A DNA stretch of 64,000 bases from Prochlorococcus sp. AG-402-C09 (GCA_003279565.1 QCHN01000004.1:62001-126000); one strand, 5' to 3'; positions 1-10,205 are shown, numbered from the stretch's first letter. Numbers and translations: made by a program. Notes: generated by a model from the sequence alone, not told the origin.

Positions 1-36
1 TGAGCATCTTATATTATTTAATTAGATAAAATAAAT

Positions 37-261
37 TTATGATATTAAGTTGGAAACTACATTTTTCTTTTGTTTATTTAGTTTGGAAAGTATTGTTTTT
101 ATTTGATTAATCTCTGAATGCGAATCGATAATTGAGTTGATTTTCTTTTGAGGCAATTTTAGCTTATTTGAAATAGTTTTCACCTCTTTTTCTAAACGAT
201 TTTTGTACTCTGTTAGTTCCTTAATTGATTCTTCTAACTCTTCTTCTGTAGGACTTTGCAT
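37..261 (-). CDS. hypothetical coiled-coil small protein (74 aa)
   Basis: ORF from track; Glu/Lys-rich heptad-like sequence; upstream of cpeB, divergent. Confidence 0.5.
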   Translation of the reverse strand: MQSPTEEELEESIKELTEYKNRLEKEVKTISNKLKLPQKKINSIIDSHSEINQIKTILSKLNKQKKNVVSNLIS

Positions 262-470
262 TTTTTATCTTAACAATAGCTCAAATTAGTGATATACCAT
301 TTTGCTTATAAGCTTTTTGAGACAACTCTACGAATGATTTTAGTGAGAATTCTTTTGTACAGTTAAGAAGCATTGCGTTCTTAGATCTCTTTCAGTGAAA
401 TTTGACTGTAAGTCTTAAGTTGATTAAGTAATGAGTAATAAGTCATTACTTTTTACTCATTTCTTAATAG

Positions 471-1037
<567 letters not shown>

Positions 1038-1098
1038 ATATTCAACTTAAATTTATTCCTCTTCAAAAGCACTTCAAACTAACTCTTATTAAGTCATT

Positions 1099-1566
1099 AT
1101 GAAATCTGCAGTTACAACCGTTGTTAGCGCAGCTGATGCAGCGGGAAGGTTTCCTAGTATTAGCGATTTTGAGTCTGTGAAAGGTTCTTTTGATAGGGCT
1201 AAAGCTCGTCTAGAGGCTGCAGAAAAACTTGCTTCTTGTCTTGATAAATTCACCAATCTTGCCGTTGATGCTGTGTATCAAAAAGGCTCATATGACCAGG
1301 CTAATAAAGATAAGTGCGTGAGAGATATTCATCATTACTTGCGTCTTATTAATTATTGCTTAGTAACTGGTGGTACTGGCCCTCTAGATGAATGGGGGAT
1401 ATCAGGTATGAGAGAAATTATTCGTATCCAGCTATTACCAACAGCTGCATACATAGAAGCATTTATCTTTATTCGAGATGAAATTGAAATCAATGATGTT
1501 ATGAGTCAGCAAGCAGAAACGGAATTCAAAGGATTATTGGATTATTTAATAAACGCACTTGCATAA
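1099..1566 (+). CDS. cpeA: phycoerythrin alpha subunit (shortened, 155 aa)
   Basis: MKSAVTTVVSAADAAGRFPS..., KCVRDIHHYLRLINYCLVTGGTGPLDEWGI; directly downstream of cpeB. Confidence 0.96.
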   Translation: MKSAVTTVVSAADAAGRFPSISDFESVKGSFDRAKARLEAAEKLASCLDKFTNLAVDAVYQKGSYDQANKDKCVRDIHHYLRLINYCLVTGGTGPLDEWGISGMREIIRIQLLPTAAYIEAFIFIRDEIEINDVMSQQAETEFKGLLDYLINALA

Positions 1567-1610
1567 AAATAAATAAATTAAAATATTTTTTTAAGGGTTT
1601 TAAATAATTA

Positions 1611-2219
1611 TTGTTACTTATAATGATTAATTCTTTAGACTTAAATAAATATATAGAACTTTATCAAGATTTCTTGCATCCTAATCCAAATATTAATGCT
1701 CAAGCATTTTTGATTTTAAGAAAAGAATTTGAGACTAAATTTATGAATAATCTTTTAGCTAATCTCAAGGAAGAAGATTTATTTATAAGAAGGAAATCAA
1801 TTTTAGCTTTGGGACGATTTGGTAAAAAAACTTTAAAGTCAATCGTTCCAATTTATATGGATACTAACAATACGACTGTTAAAGTTAGCTGTCTTAAAAC
1901 GATGATCAAAGTTGTCGTGAATTTTAATTTAGAAGAATTAACTCAGGAGGAGATGTTAGTAGTTGATTTAGCACTTAAAGATGGCGCTCCTGAGATAATA
2001 TTGACAGTTATTTCTCTTTTGAGACAATTAGGGAAAACTGGTAGAAATATTTTGATTAAAACTTGCAGAGATAAAGACTTATTAAGAGCGAAAGCTTCTA
2101 TAAGTGCTCTTTTAGAAATTAAAGATAATACTGTTGATGATTTATTTGATGATTTGTTAAATGATAGATCTATTGATCCAATGATAAAAGAAGATATTTT
2201 AAGAGATAAAATCATTTAA
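1611..2219 (+). CDS. cpeZ: HEAT-repeat phycobiliprotein lyase/chaperone, CpeZ-like
   Basis: About 200-aa HEAT-like repeat protein directly downstream of cpeBA; start may be the internal ATG at 1623. Confidence 0.75.
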   Translation: MLLIMINSLDLNKYIELYQDFLHPNPNINAQAFLILRKEFETKFMNNLLANLKEEDLFIRRKSILALGRFGKKTLKSIVPIYMDTNNTTVKVSCLKTMIKVVVNFNLEELTQEEMLVVDLALKDGAPEIILTVISLLRQLGKTGRNILIKTCRDKDLLRAKASISALLEIKDNTVDDLFDDLLNDRSIDPMIKEDILRDKII

Positions 2220-2223
2220 TATT

Positions 2224-3108
2224 TTAGATTATTTTTGAAATCTTTTTGCTATTGATTTTTTTTATAGCTAATTTAATAATTTCTCTAACATGTGAATTTT
2301 GCTCAAACTTATTAAGGTCTTTGAGTGGATTTATAGCCTCGTTAATATTAAGTTGCATCAAAGACAATATTGAAGCTTTCCGAATGTCTGGGCTTTTGTT
2401 TTTTAATTTTAATATTAAGGTAGGAATTAAAGATTCTATTCTATACAATTTACCAACTAATTTAATAGCTTCAATCTGAACATTTTCAGCCGCATCATTA
2501 ATAGCGCTTTCTACTAATTGAATTGCTTCTTGATCTTGTGATTGCCTGATGTGTTCTTCAAGTGCCGAAATTGCGGCTGATTTAACATTAGTGTTTTTTG
2601 ATTTAGCTGCTTTTTTTATTGCATTAGGGGCTTTAGCTCCAATAAATTCTAAACACCAGGCTGCAAGACCATGTTGAATTTCTGTATACTCTTGATTCTC
2701 TAAGACAATGATTAGATGATTGACTGCAGCCTCTCCAAAAATCGCAATTGCACCAGCGGCGGAGAATTGCACTACAGAATCTGAATCATTGGTAAGTGCT
2801 TTGATTAAATAAGGTAAAGCTGTTGGATCTTCAACTAACTTTAAAGTCTTTGCCGCCGCTCTTCTCTGTATTACGTTTTTACTATTCAGGAGAGCTTTAA
2901 TTAACTCAGGTACAGCTGCTTTACCAACTTGGGCTAATGCTTCTGCATGACTTCTTCTTACCAAACCATTTTCATCACTCAGTCCATTGATTAACAACTC
3001 GATGTCATTTTGAGTTGATTTTTTATTACTCCTGATTTTGTGTTTATCCCCCTTGGTATTTTCTTTTTTTTCTTCAGTTGTTAGTTCACTTCCTAAGTAA
3101 TTATCCAC
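2224..3108 (-). CDS. PBS-lyase HEAT-like repeat protein (MpeU/MpeX/CpeF-like)
   Basis: 294 aa, repeated VRRSHAEALAQVGKAAVPELIKAL units; inside the phycoerythrin cluster but on the opposite strand. Confidence 0.75.
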   Translation of the reverse strand: MDNYLGSELTTEEKKENTKGDKHKIRSNKKSTQNDIELLINGLSDENGLVRRSHAEALAQVGKAAVPELIKALLNSKNVIQRRAAAKTLKLVEDPTALPYLIKALTNDSDSVVQFSAAGAIAIFGEAAVNHLIIVLENQEYTEIQHGLAAWCLEFIGAKAPNAIKKAAKSKNTNVKSAAISALEEHIRQSQDQEAIQLVESAINDAAENVQIEAIKLVGKLYRIESLIPTLILKLKNKSPDIRKASILSLMQLNINEAINPLKDLNKFEQNSHVREIIKLAIKKINSKKISKII

Positions 3109-3273
3109 TTTTTGATCCGCTTAAAAGGCTTATTATATAATCTAGATTAAATTAACCGCTATAATCTTATTACTTATATTTTCATAAGAGATACCTTTTT
3201 ATATTCAGTATAAATTTTATGCTGAATATAAGGATCTCAGATTACCTACTAAACAAAGATCCTTATATACAAA

Positions 3274-4584
3274 GTGCAAGCCAACTCATTTAATAATCTA
3301 CCGAAAATCACTAAAATAGAAGCAATTAATATTCTTAGAAAACCAATTTCTGAGCTTAAGCTTTTAGCAGATTATTATAAAGCTGTATTCCACCTAGCAA
3401 ATTTTCCTTGTGAAGAATCAGAGACGGTACTTCTTGAATTTATTAAATATGACTATGAAAAACTTGAATATAAGATAGCAAAAAGAAAAGCCATAGAGGT
3501 ACTTGCTGTTTTTGATTGTAAAAAAGCCATACCAACTATTGCAGACTTTCTTCAAAATAATAATAATGATGACTATCTTATTGAGACGGCTATTTGGTCA
3601 TTAGGTAAGCTTAAATGTAATGATATTGATATTATTAATAAGATTTGTTCAATTTTATATAAGCAATTTAATAATAAAAGATTAGTAATACAAACGCTAA
3701 CTAATTTAGGTGTTAGAAAAGAAATAGATAAAATTAGGTCATTATCAAGAGATAAGCAATCCTCCAATGGAGTTAAAGGAGCTTCTTTTGCGGCATTAAT
3801 AAAACTTGCAGGAGAAGAAGATAAACTTACTGAATTGAAGGATTACTTGAAACTATCTAATCAAAATGATAGGCATTGTGCAGTTCAAGATATTATAAAT
3901 GCTGGTCATTTATCTGTATTACCTGTTTTAATTAGGGCGCCAATTTCTCCATCATTTAAATTACAGGCTATAGACTCTCTTTGGATTGATGAAGTAGCAT
4001 TGTGGAAAAATATAAACCTAATTAATTGTATAGATTCAGTCATTGTTGATGATCCAAGTAAGATAGATACCTTAGAAATTAATAATTTTAATAATGATTT
4101 GAGCTTTTTTATTGAGCAACTTTTTCATACAGATTTTAATAGATGTTATCAGTCAATCAAAGAATTGCTAAAATTACCTTTAGATAAGGTTTTATATTAT
4201 CTAAATCAAAATTGGGATAGAGCGAAATCAGATTATGGAGCAATATACTTTTTTATGAGTGTATATAAATTATTATTAGATTTGAAATTATATGATGAAT
4301 TGATTTTAGATAAAGTAGATTTTCTATTATCCGATAATTGGCCTAATTATATGAAATTTAAATCTTCAGCAATACAAATTTTGGGTTGCTTGAATGAAAG
4401 TAAATTCTATAATAATATAAATGAGTTTTCAGATGAGAAGCATACACCTTATTGGAAAAATAGATATGCAGCATTGCTTGTATTACAAAGTAAGAAAATT
4501 AATATTAGACAAGACTTCGCTAAATTATTTTTGAATGATCGTCATAGATTTGTGAGATTAAAAGCAAAAGAAATAATTTCTTAG
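3274..4584 (+). CDS. cpeY: bilin lyase subunit CpeY (HEAT-repeat)
   Basis: 436 aa, EAIDALW/AVQDIINAGHLSVLPVLIRA HEAT-like repeats; size and context; GTG start. Confidence 0.8.
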   Translation: MQANSFNNLPKITKIEAINILRKPISELKLLADYYKAVFHLANFPCEESETVLLEFIKYDYEKLEYKIAKRKAIEVLAVFDCKKAIPTIADFLQNNNNDDYLIETAIWSLGKLKCNDIDIINKICSILYKQFNNKRLVIQTLTNLGVRKEIDKIRSLSRDKQSSNGVKGASFAALIKLAGEEDKLTELKDYLKLSNQNDRHCAVQDIINAGHLSVLPVLIRAPISPSFKLQAIDSLWIDEVALWKNINLINCIDSVIVDDPSKIDTLEINNFNNDLSFFIEQLFHTDFNRCYQSIKELLKLPLDKVLYYLNQNWDRAKSDYGAIYFFMSVYKLLLDLKLYDELILDKVDFLLSDNWPNYMKFKSSAIQILGCLNESKFYNNINEFSDEKHTPYWKNRYAALLVLQSKKINIRQDFAKLFLNDRHRFVRLKAKEIIS

Positions 4585-4615
4585 TCCATTTCTATTTGGT
4601 AATAAAATTGAATAT

Positions 4616-5215
4616 CTATTCCCAGTTCTCATCAATAAAGCAATCAAAATTATCTATTTTTTTAAATATTAATGGCCCAAAGTCTGATCCCCAAATCTTT
4701 TTAGTAGTTTCTACTTTATGTCCAGAATCCTCAGAAATAAGAATATTTTTATTAACTTTCACTTTACTTTTTACATAAGTCTTATCTCTTCCGTATTGTA
4801 TATAACATTTACAACCTGATTCTATAGCCCCTGTGAAAGTACCTGGATCTGTTTGTCTGAAATGCATAGAACAGCCAGACTTTTTATATAATTTATTTTT
4901 AGATATGTTGTCTAGAAGAGACATCTCTAAAGCACCACCAGTAAACCTTTCCTTGTTTTCAATCTTGTGATTACTTAAAATAAAAATATCTTGTTCATGG
5001 GATAATTTATTTATAGACTGTCTATATGGATTCCAAATATCGTGTTGATATCTCTGCTCTGAGTAAAACGCGAAACATTTATAAGTTTTAAAAAACAACG
5101 GCCGAATATGTATTTGAATATGTGCAAAGTTTTTTGGATTCTCTAAAGCTTGTTCCTTATTACTAAATATGCCTGAAATTATCTTTGCGAATTCTATTAT
5201 AGATTTGTTTCTCAT
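4616..5215 (-). CDS. cpeT: CpeT-family chromophore lyase
   Basis: HIQIHIRPL...FYSEQRY..DIWNPYRQ; GCSMHFRQTDPGTFTGAIESGCKCYI motif. Confidence 0.9.
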   Translation of the reverse strand: MRNKSIIEFAKIISGIFSNKEQALENPKNFAHIQIHIRPLFFKTYKCFAFYSEQRYQHDIWNPYRQSINKLSHEQDIFILSNHKIENKERFTGGALEMSLLDNISKNKLYKKSGCSMHFRQTDPGTFTGAIESGCKCYIQYGRDKTYVKSKVKVNKNILISEDSGHKVETTKKIWGSDFGPLIFKKIDNFDCFIDENWE

Positions 5216-5229
5216 CTTTTAGATATAAT

Positions 5230-5763
5230 TTATTTTTTTATTGAACGAATTTCTGATGCATAAGATGTTTGCAAGATAGCTAATGAATCTATTGCTCTCG
5301 TAACAGAAGATCTACTCCGTAAATTATTTGATACAAACCATATTCTTTCTTCTGTACAAGTATGACCATAGTCTGAATAAATAATTAGAGTTCCATCATT
5401 AAGAATTTTATATGATGATACTACTTGTACTGCTTCAGTGTATCCAACGCTCCTAACTATCTTTCCTTCTGTTTTAGACATCTCTATCGGAACGACTATA
5501 GTTTCTCCTGAAGAGTTTTCTTTCTGATCCTCCTCACTCCATTCAGTTTTTGCTTCCCAATTAATTAGGAATGCTTTATTTACTGCATTAGTAGTTATTA
5601 AATTGTCTTTTAAAAACTTAATAACTCTAGAATCATTTCTTTCAGAAGGAAATATACTTATTTTACTTCTTATTTCGTCAAACTCTTGAAATGCTAGTGA
5701 ATGTCCGCTTCTCATTGAGTTCCATTCCCCAACGCTTTTCAAGAAAAATTCTTCGATATTCAT
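5230..5763 (-). CDS. cpeS: CpeS-family chromophore lyase
   Basis: MNIEEFFLKSVGEWNSMRSGHSLAFQEFDEI...RIWFVSNNLRSRSSV. Confidence 0.9.
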   Translation of the reverse strand: MNIEEFFLKSVGEWNSMRSGHSLAFQEFDEIRSKISIFPSERNDSRVIKFLKDNLITTNAVNKAFLINWEAKTEWSEEDQKENSSGETIVVPIEMSKTEGKIVRSVGYTEAVQVVSSYKILNDGTLIIYSDYGHTCTEERIWFVSNNLRSRSSVTRAIDSLAILQTSYASEIRSIKK

Positions 5764-5796
5764 CTGCTTTTTTTGAGATTCATTTATTTTTAAAAA

Positions 5797-6588
5797 TTAA
5801 ATAATTTCACATATGTCACTTGTGGCAAAAGCTTTTGTTATGTATGAAGTTTCTAGAAAACTTTTAGTCTTAAAACCAATTGGAGAATTCCAGGACCTCA
5901 TGAATGGAACTATATCTTCACCAAACACGTTATGATATTCATCAGAATCTATTAGTAAATCAATATGAGCCTCAAAACCTAGGTTATTTATAATATTAGA
6001 ACTTTGAGTTAATTCGATTTGACTTTTGATGGGCCTACCAAGAATATGCTTATATCTTAATTTGATTGATTTATATTGGCTAATACTATCAAAGTAGAAA
6101 TTCTTATAAATAGTTGATTTGCAAATTCTTCTTGTAAATTCTCTTACTGTGATATCACCATTCCTTAGTTTCCTTTCAATATCAATTGGACGCTCCGATT
6201 GCATTAAAGATAAGTTTCCAAAGATGTTTTTATATAATGCATTGATTGCTACAAGTAATGCATCATCATCATTAGGAACAAATTCATTTATTTGAAGCAT
6301 ATTTATTCCAGTACTTTCTTTATTTAGTGTTTTGTAGTTATAACTTTCAATCTTATCCCTTCTATAACTGCTCATAACTTGGTTATAAATTAAGTTTTCG
6401 AATTGTTGAGGTTTGGTTTTAGATGTGATTGTGAATTTTTCTTTTTCTCCTGGCATCGATGCTCCTCTTATATGTAATCCATATGTTGTTCTTTTACTTC
6501 CAGATATTCTACTTTTATTATACTTAACTGGATTTTTATTAATAGCTTCTGCTCCTATTTTAAGAGCTTTAAATGGAATACTTGACAT
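5797..6588 (-). CDS. ppeC: phycoerythrin linker polypeptide
   Basis: Phycobilisome linker domain: LMQSERPIDIERKLRNGDITVREFTRRICKSTIYKNFYFDSISQYKSIKLRYKHILGR. Confidence 0.88.
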   Translation of the reverse strand: MSSIPFKALKIGAEAINKNPVKYNKSRISGSKRTTYGLHIRGASMPGEKEKFTITSKTKPQQFENLIYNQVMSSYRRDKIESYNYKTLNKESTGINMLQINEFVPNDDDALLVAINALYKNIFGNLSLMQSERPIDIERKLRNGDITVREFTRRICKSTIYKNFYFDSISQYKSIKLRYKHILGRPIKSQIELTQSSNIINNLGFEAHIDLLIDSDEYHNVFGEDIVPFMRSWNSPIGFKTKSFLETSYITKAFATSDICEII

Positions 6589-6693
6589 ATCAACAAATAG
6601 AATTAAGTAACTTTAACAATATAAATAGAACAAATATAAATTTTTTCTATTTAGTTATCTAAATTATTTGATTTCTTAATACTTGTCTTGCAT

Positions 6694-7353
6694 TCATTGG
6701 TTTTTCTCTTGAGTTTCTGAGATTCTATTTTTATTGAATCCAGCTATGGTTGCTAGTGCAAACATTCCAAGTAAAGCCCCCCCAAGCATTAGTCCAGCGC
6801 CCTGGCTTACACCTGCTCCAACAGCAACAATAATTGAATCACTTATCAATAAACTAATTATTAAAGCAGGAGTAAAAAGTCTCCAACGTGTTCCCCCTAT
6901 TCCTAGTGCATAGCTTAAAAAATCAAAAAGTCCAGTCATAAGGAGTCCAGTCATTAGAAAGAAATTTCCTTCTAGTTGATTTTGATTAAAACCCTCAATT
7001 CTTTTCATGGCTTTTACGCCAACTAATTTTCGAACAGGAGCACGACCGAAATTCCGAGCTATAAAAAATGCTAACTGACAAAAAATTAGGTCAGACATAA
7101 ATATAGTTATGTAGCCTGTTTTAAAACCAAGTAATGATCCAGCTAAAAGTGAATAAACAGAACTAGGCAATGCTGGAAGGATGACACTTATTCCTCGAAG
7201 GATAAGAATTCCTAGAGGTGCCCAAATGCCCATTTCTTTAACGGCACTTCTTAATGGTTCAATTCCATAGGTCTGAATCAAGAAGACAAGTAAAATGAAA
7301 GCACCTGTAAATAATGCAATAAGAAGGGACTTCTTTAATTGTTCTTTTCTCAA
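6694..7353 (-). CDS. TVP38/TMEM64 family membrane protein
   Basis: LRGISVILPALPSSVYSLLAGSLLGFKTGY...multiple TM helices. Confidence 0.85.
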   Translation of the reverse strand: MRKEQLKKSLLIALFTGAFILLVFLIQTYGIEPLRSAVKEMGIWAPLGILILRGISVILPALPSSVYSLLAGSLLGFKTGYITIFMSDLIFCQLAFFIARNFGRAPVRKLVGVKAMKRIEGFNQNQLEGNFFLMTGLLMTGLFDFLSYALGIGGTRWRLFTPALIISLLISDSIIVAVGAGVSQGAGLMLGGALLGMFALATIAGFNKNRISETQEKNQ

Positions 7354-7511
7354 ATTAAACTCCTAGCCATAGAGGATAAGCTCTTAAAAGATTCCTAATT
7401 TAATTATCCTATTTAAAAAGTGTTTATTTAATTTCATCCATAAAGATTTACGTGACGTGTAAGATATCAATTTTATGATTTCTGCGAAATACTAAAATAA
7501 ATTATTAAAAC

Positions 7512-7742
7512 TTAGGAGAGCCCTAATAACTTTATCCTGAAGAGAGCTAAATCTTTTGATTCTATAGGATTTTCAATTAGGAAAGGATGAGTTTTAATCT
7601 TTTCAAAAGTTATTTTTATTTTCTCTTCTATATTTATATCTTTATTTTCTTCTAAACCACAATCTTTCCAAGCTGAATCGAATGCCATTGCAAAACTGTC
7701 AGCATTATTATATAAATTTCCATTAGAAGCTTCTAAATTCAT
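7512..7742 (-). CDS. hypothetical protein (76 aa)
   Basis: ORF from track, plausible upstream AGGAGG RBS. Confidence 0.5.
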   Translation of the reverse strand: MNLEASNGNLYNNADSFAMAFDSAWKDCGLEENKDINIEEKIKITFEKIKTHPFLIENPIESKDLALFRIKLLGLS

Positions 7743-8143
7743 AGGAGGACGATATGAGTTTGGTTGATTTAAATTACTTGATAAGAATATTGAAAATAGC
7801 TATGTTTTTTGATTTATGTAATCATTGTTTAATTTATTTGATAAATTCTATTCTTGCTTGCTTCTCAGATAAATAAGCATATCAAAGAATTTGACGATGA
7901 ATGATTTAAAAATCAGCATAATTTATAATTCTCGTTTAGGATGAAATTTGAGCATCAAATGTTATTTTGCCAGATATAAACGATATTTTAGTTATATTTA
8001 TTGTGATTTTCATTGTGCTTATTAACTGCCTTAGAAGAAATCAAAGTAAATAATCAAAATTTCTTATATAGAAAAAATCTTTGACCCCTCAAAGCATCTA
8101 CTTTGTTCAAGGGTTGTATTTTGATTTTTATTAGTATTTAAAA

Positions 8144-8311
8144 CTAATTATCTCTGAGGGTTGTTCCAAGCCTCAAAGCTAGAACGCCAGCAAACATGAC
8201 CATTAAAAAGGATATTCCAGCAAGATCAGGTGAATTTATACCCAGACCTGATGAGAAATCAACTTTTGATAAATCAAAAGTGCTTTGAACTCCAAGTAAA
8301 AGGTTCATCAT
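8144..8311 (-). CDS. small single-TM protein (55 aa)
   Basis: Hand-translated: MMNLLLGVQSTFDLSKVDFSSGLGINSPDLAGISFLMVMFAGVLALRLGTTLRDN*; below the 60-aa cutoff of the track. Confidence 0.7.
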   Translation of the reverse strand: MMNLLLGVQSTFDLSKVDFSSGLGINSPDLAGISFLMVMFAGVLALRLGTTLRDN

Positions 8312-8905
8312 CTCTTAACTACTGATTTCAATAATGTTAACGCAATATAGAAATGATCTTTTATTTTTTTAGCTTCTAGCCTCAACTCTTATGCAGTTTT
8401 GTAATATTTAGAGGTTTTCTGGAATAGTTTTCAAAGGATTCGAAGAACTTTGACTGGCTTTGATCGATCTAAAATCTGGGGTTCAGGTTTTTTCTTTTAG
8501 TCCATCATTTAATGCCTTTTAAAGTGCTTTAACTTCAACATCTTTCATGACCCATGAGAGTATATGTGAATAGGAGTAGAAATAGGTGTAAAAAATAGAG
8601 TATTTCTTTTTAGGGTATGGAACTTAATTGTCATTTAATAATCGAAATAATGTCACTATAATAATTTTTTCAATTTGGTTTAATTATAATTAAATTAATA
8701 ACAAGAAACCTTTGTGGGCCTTGGTGATTTTGTGTATTCTGAACATTTCAAAGAACATACAAAACTAGACTATATTTACACCTAGGGGTCTATATCAACC
8801 TTGGTATTGATCCGAGTTGGCCCTTTTAAATATTTTTAATAGTACTATTTTTCTTCTTGTAAGCTTAACCCTGCTAGTTGTTAATATCTATGATATTAAC
8901 AATAT

Positions 8906-9181
8906 TTAAGCAGCAGCATGATTAATTTGATGTTCAATTAATTCCCAATCATTAGATATCAGTTCGTTCCAAGTCTCATGGGCACTTTCATAATCTAATT
9001 TCCTTGTGTTTTTCAACTTTGTTGGAATGCCTTCTTCAGTGCAATACCAAAGTTGGGTGAAAACTGTCGAAGCAACCATCACAGATTTCGGGTCACGAAT
9101 AAAGAACAGACAAAAATCTCTAGTAGGCGCAACCAACCATCTTGCTGGCGTTGGTAATGCTTCTCTGATTGGTTTGTTCAT
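8906..9181 (-). CDS. DUF1651-like small protein
   Basis: GWLV/ARWLVAPTRDFCLFFIRDPKS...ESAHETWNELISNDWELIEHQI pattern typical of the picocyanobacterial DUF1651 family. Confidence 0.65.
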   Translation of the reverse strand: MNKPIREALPTPARWLVAPTRDFCLFFIRDPKSVMVASTVFTQLWYCTEEGIPTKLKNTRKLDYESAHETWNELISNDWELIEHQINHAAA

Positions 9182-9330
9182 ATAAGTGATATGCGATAGG
9201 GATTCATTTCTATAAGAAGAGATAAAACAGGTTTACAACCACCTGATCCTTCATCCCCTATAGAGCAGCTTAAGATAATACAAATATACTATTTTCGTCT
9301 GTTTGGTCAACTCGAAAGTTTGATAGGCAC

Positions 9331-9360
9331 AAAAAAACCTGCCCTAAAGCAGGTTTTTTT
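9331..9360 (-). terminator. rho-independent terminator of the Yfr2-like RNA
   Basis: AAAAAAACCTGCCCTAAAGCAGGTTTTTTT hairpin. Confidence 0.85.
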
Positions 9361-9423
9361 GAAGATCAGTCGCAAGTGTTTCCTTGTTTCCACTGCGGAG
9401 GATCTCAACTCCTCACACAATAA
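9331..9423 (-). ncRNA. yfr2-like: Yfr2-family sRNA candidate
   Basis: Minus strand GTGTGAGGAGTTGAGATCCTCCGCAGTGGAAACAAGGAAACACTTGCGACTGATCTT followed by a rho-independent terminator (ACCTGCTTTAGGGCAGGTTTTTTT); tandem GGAAACA motif; second copy at 40935. Confidence 0.75.
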
Positions 9424-9648
9424 ATTTATATGAATAGGCTGAGGAATGAACCCATGACAGGTTAGTTTGAAGATTGGCACACCTATTCGAGGATCTAAAG
9501 CCTAGTGACCAAAAGTAACAGTAGTAGAGAAATATGGTTGAAGAAAGGGAAAAACCCCTTGCCCTCTCCTAACAGGCATTAGATTTCAAGTATTTAAAAA
9601 TTACTCGTAGATATAAAGATGAAAATCATAAAAGTGTTGATATAGAGA

Positions 9649-9676
9649 CTAAAAAAGCACCTTTTGGGTGCTTTTG
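9649..9676 (-). terminator. terminator downstream of tRNA-Phe
   Basis: AAAAGCACCCAAAAGGTGCTTTTTT hairpin on the minus strand. Confidence 0.75.
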
Positions 9677-9703
9677 GAATGTAAAAGTTCCTTTTTTAGA
9701 TGG

Positions 9704-9776
9704 TGCCAGGACCCAGATTTGAACTGGGGACACGGCGATTTTCAGTCGCCTGCTCTACCAACTGAGCTATCCCGGC
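9704..9776 (-). tRNA. tRNA-Phe (GAA)
   Basis: GCCGGGATAGCTCAGTTGGTAGAGCAGGCGACTGAAAATCGCC...GTTCAAATCTGGGTCCTGGCA; CCA encoded at 9701-9703. Confidence 0.97.
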
Positions 9777-9911
9777 TTGATACTCTAATAATCTACCAAT
9801 TCGTTAGTACCTTATTGAAAAACAAATCGAAATGTCCTTAATTTTCTTTGCTCCCTTTTTAAGAGTAGTTTTGAAATCATGATAAATATAAATTTTATTG
9901 GAAAATGGATC

Positions 9912-10205
9912 TCATTTAGCAGGAATGTCTTTAATCATTCTAACCAGTGTTTTATGTGCATCTGAGCAGTCTTGAAGAACATGATCAAAATTGATGTTTA
10001 TGGTTAGATCATCAACTTTAAGCTCGATTGATTGAGAAGAGAGACTTATTATTTTTGCAGATCTAAAAGTTTCTATTTTCCCATAATATTTTGCATATGC
10101 ATTTACGGCGTCTTGATGATCTCTATTCATGTGATTGCATATTCTTGTACTCGAGGATTTAGTGATGGGTTCAGAATGCATAGTTTTTTTGGATAATTGA
10201 CTCAA
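9912..10205 (-). CDS. DUF2470/HugZ-type domain protein
   Basis: ICNHMNRDHQDAVNAYAKYYG...ARM motif typical of heme-oxygenase-like/DUF2470 C-terminal domains. Confidence 0.75.
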   Translation of the reverse strand: MSQLSKKTMHSEPITKSSSTRICNHMNRDHQDAVNAYAKYYGKIETFRSAKIISLSSQSIELKVDDLTININFDHVLQDCSDAHKTLVRMIKDIPAK

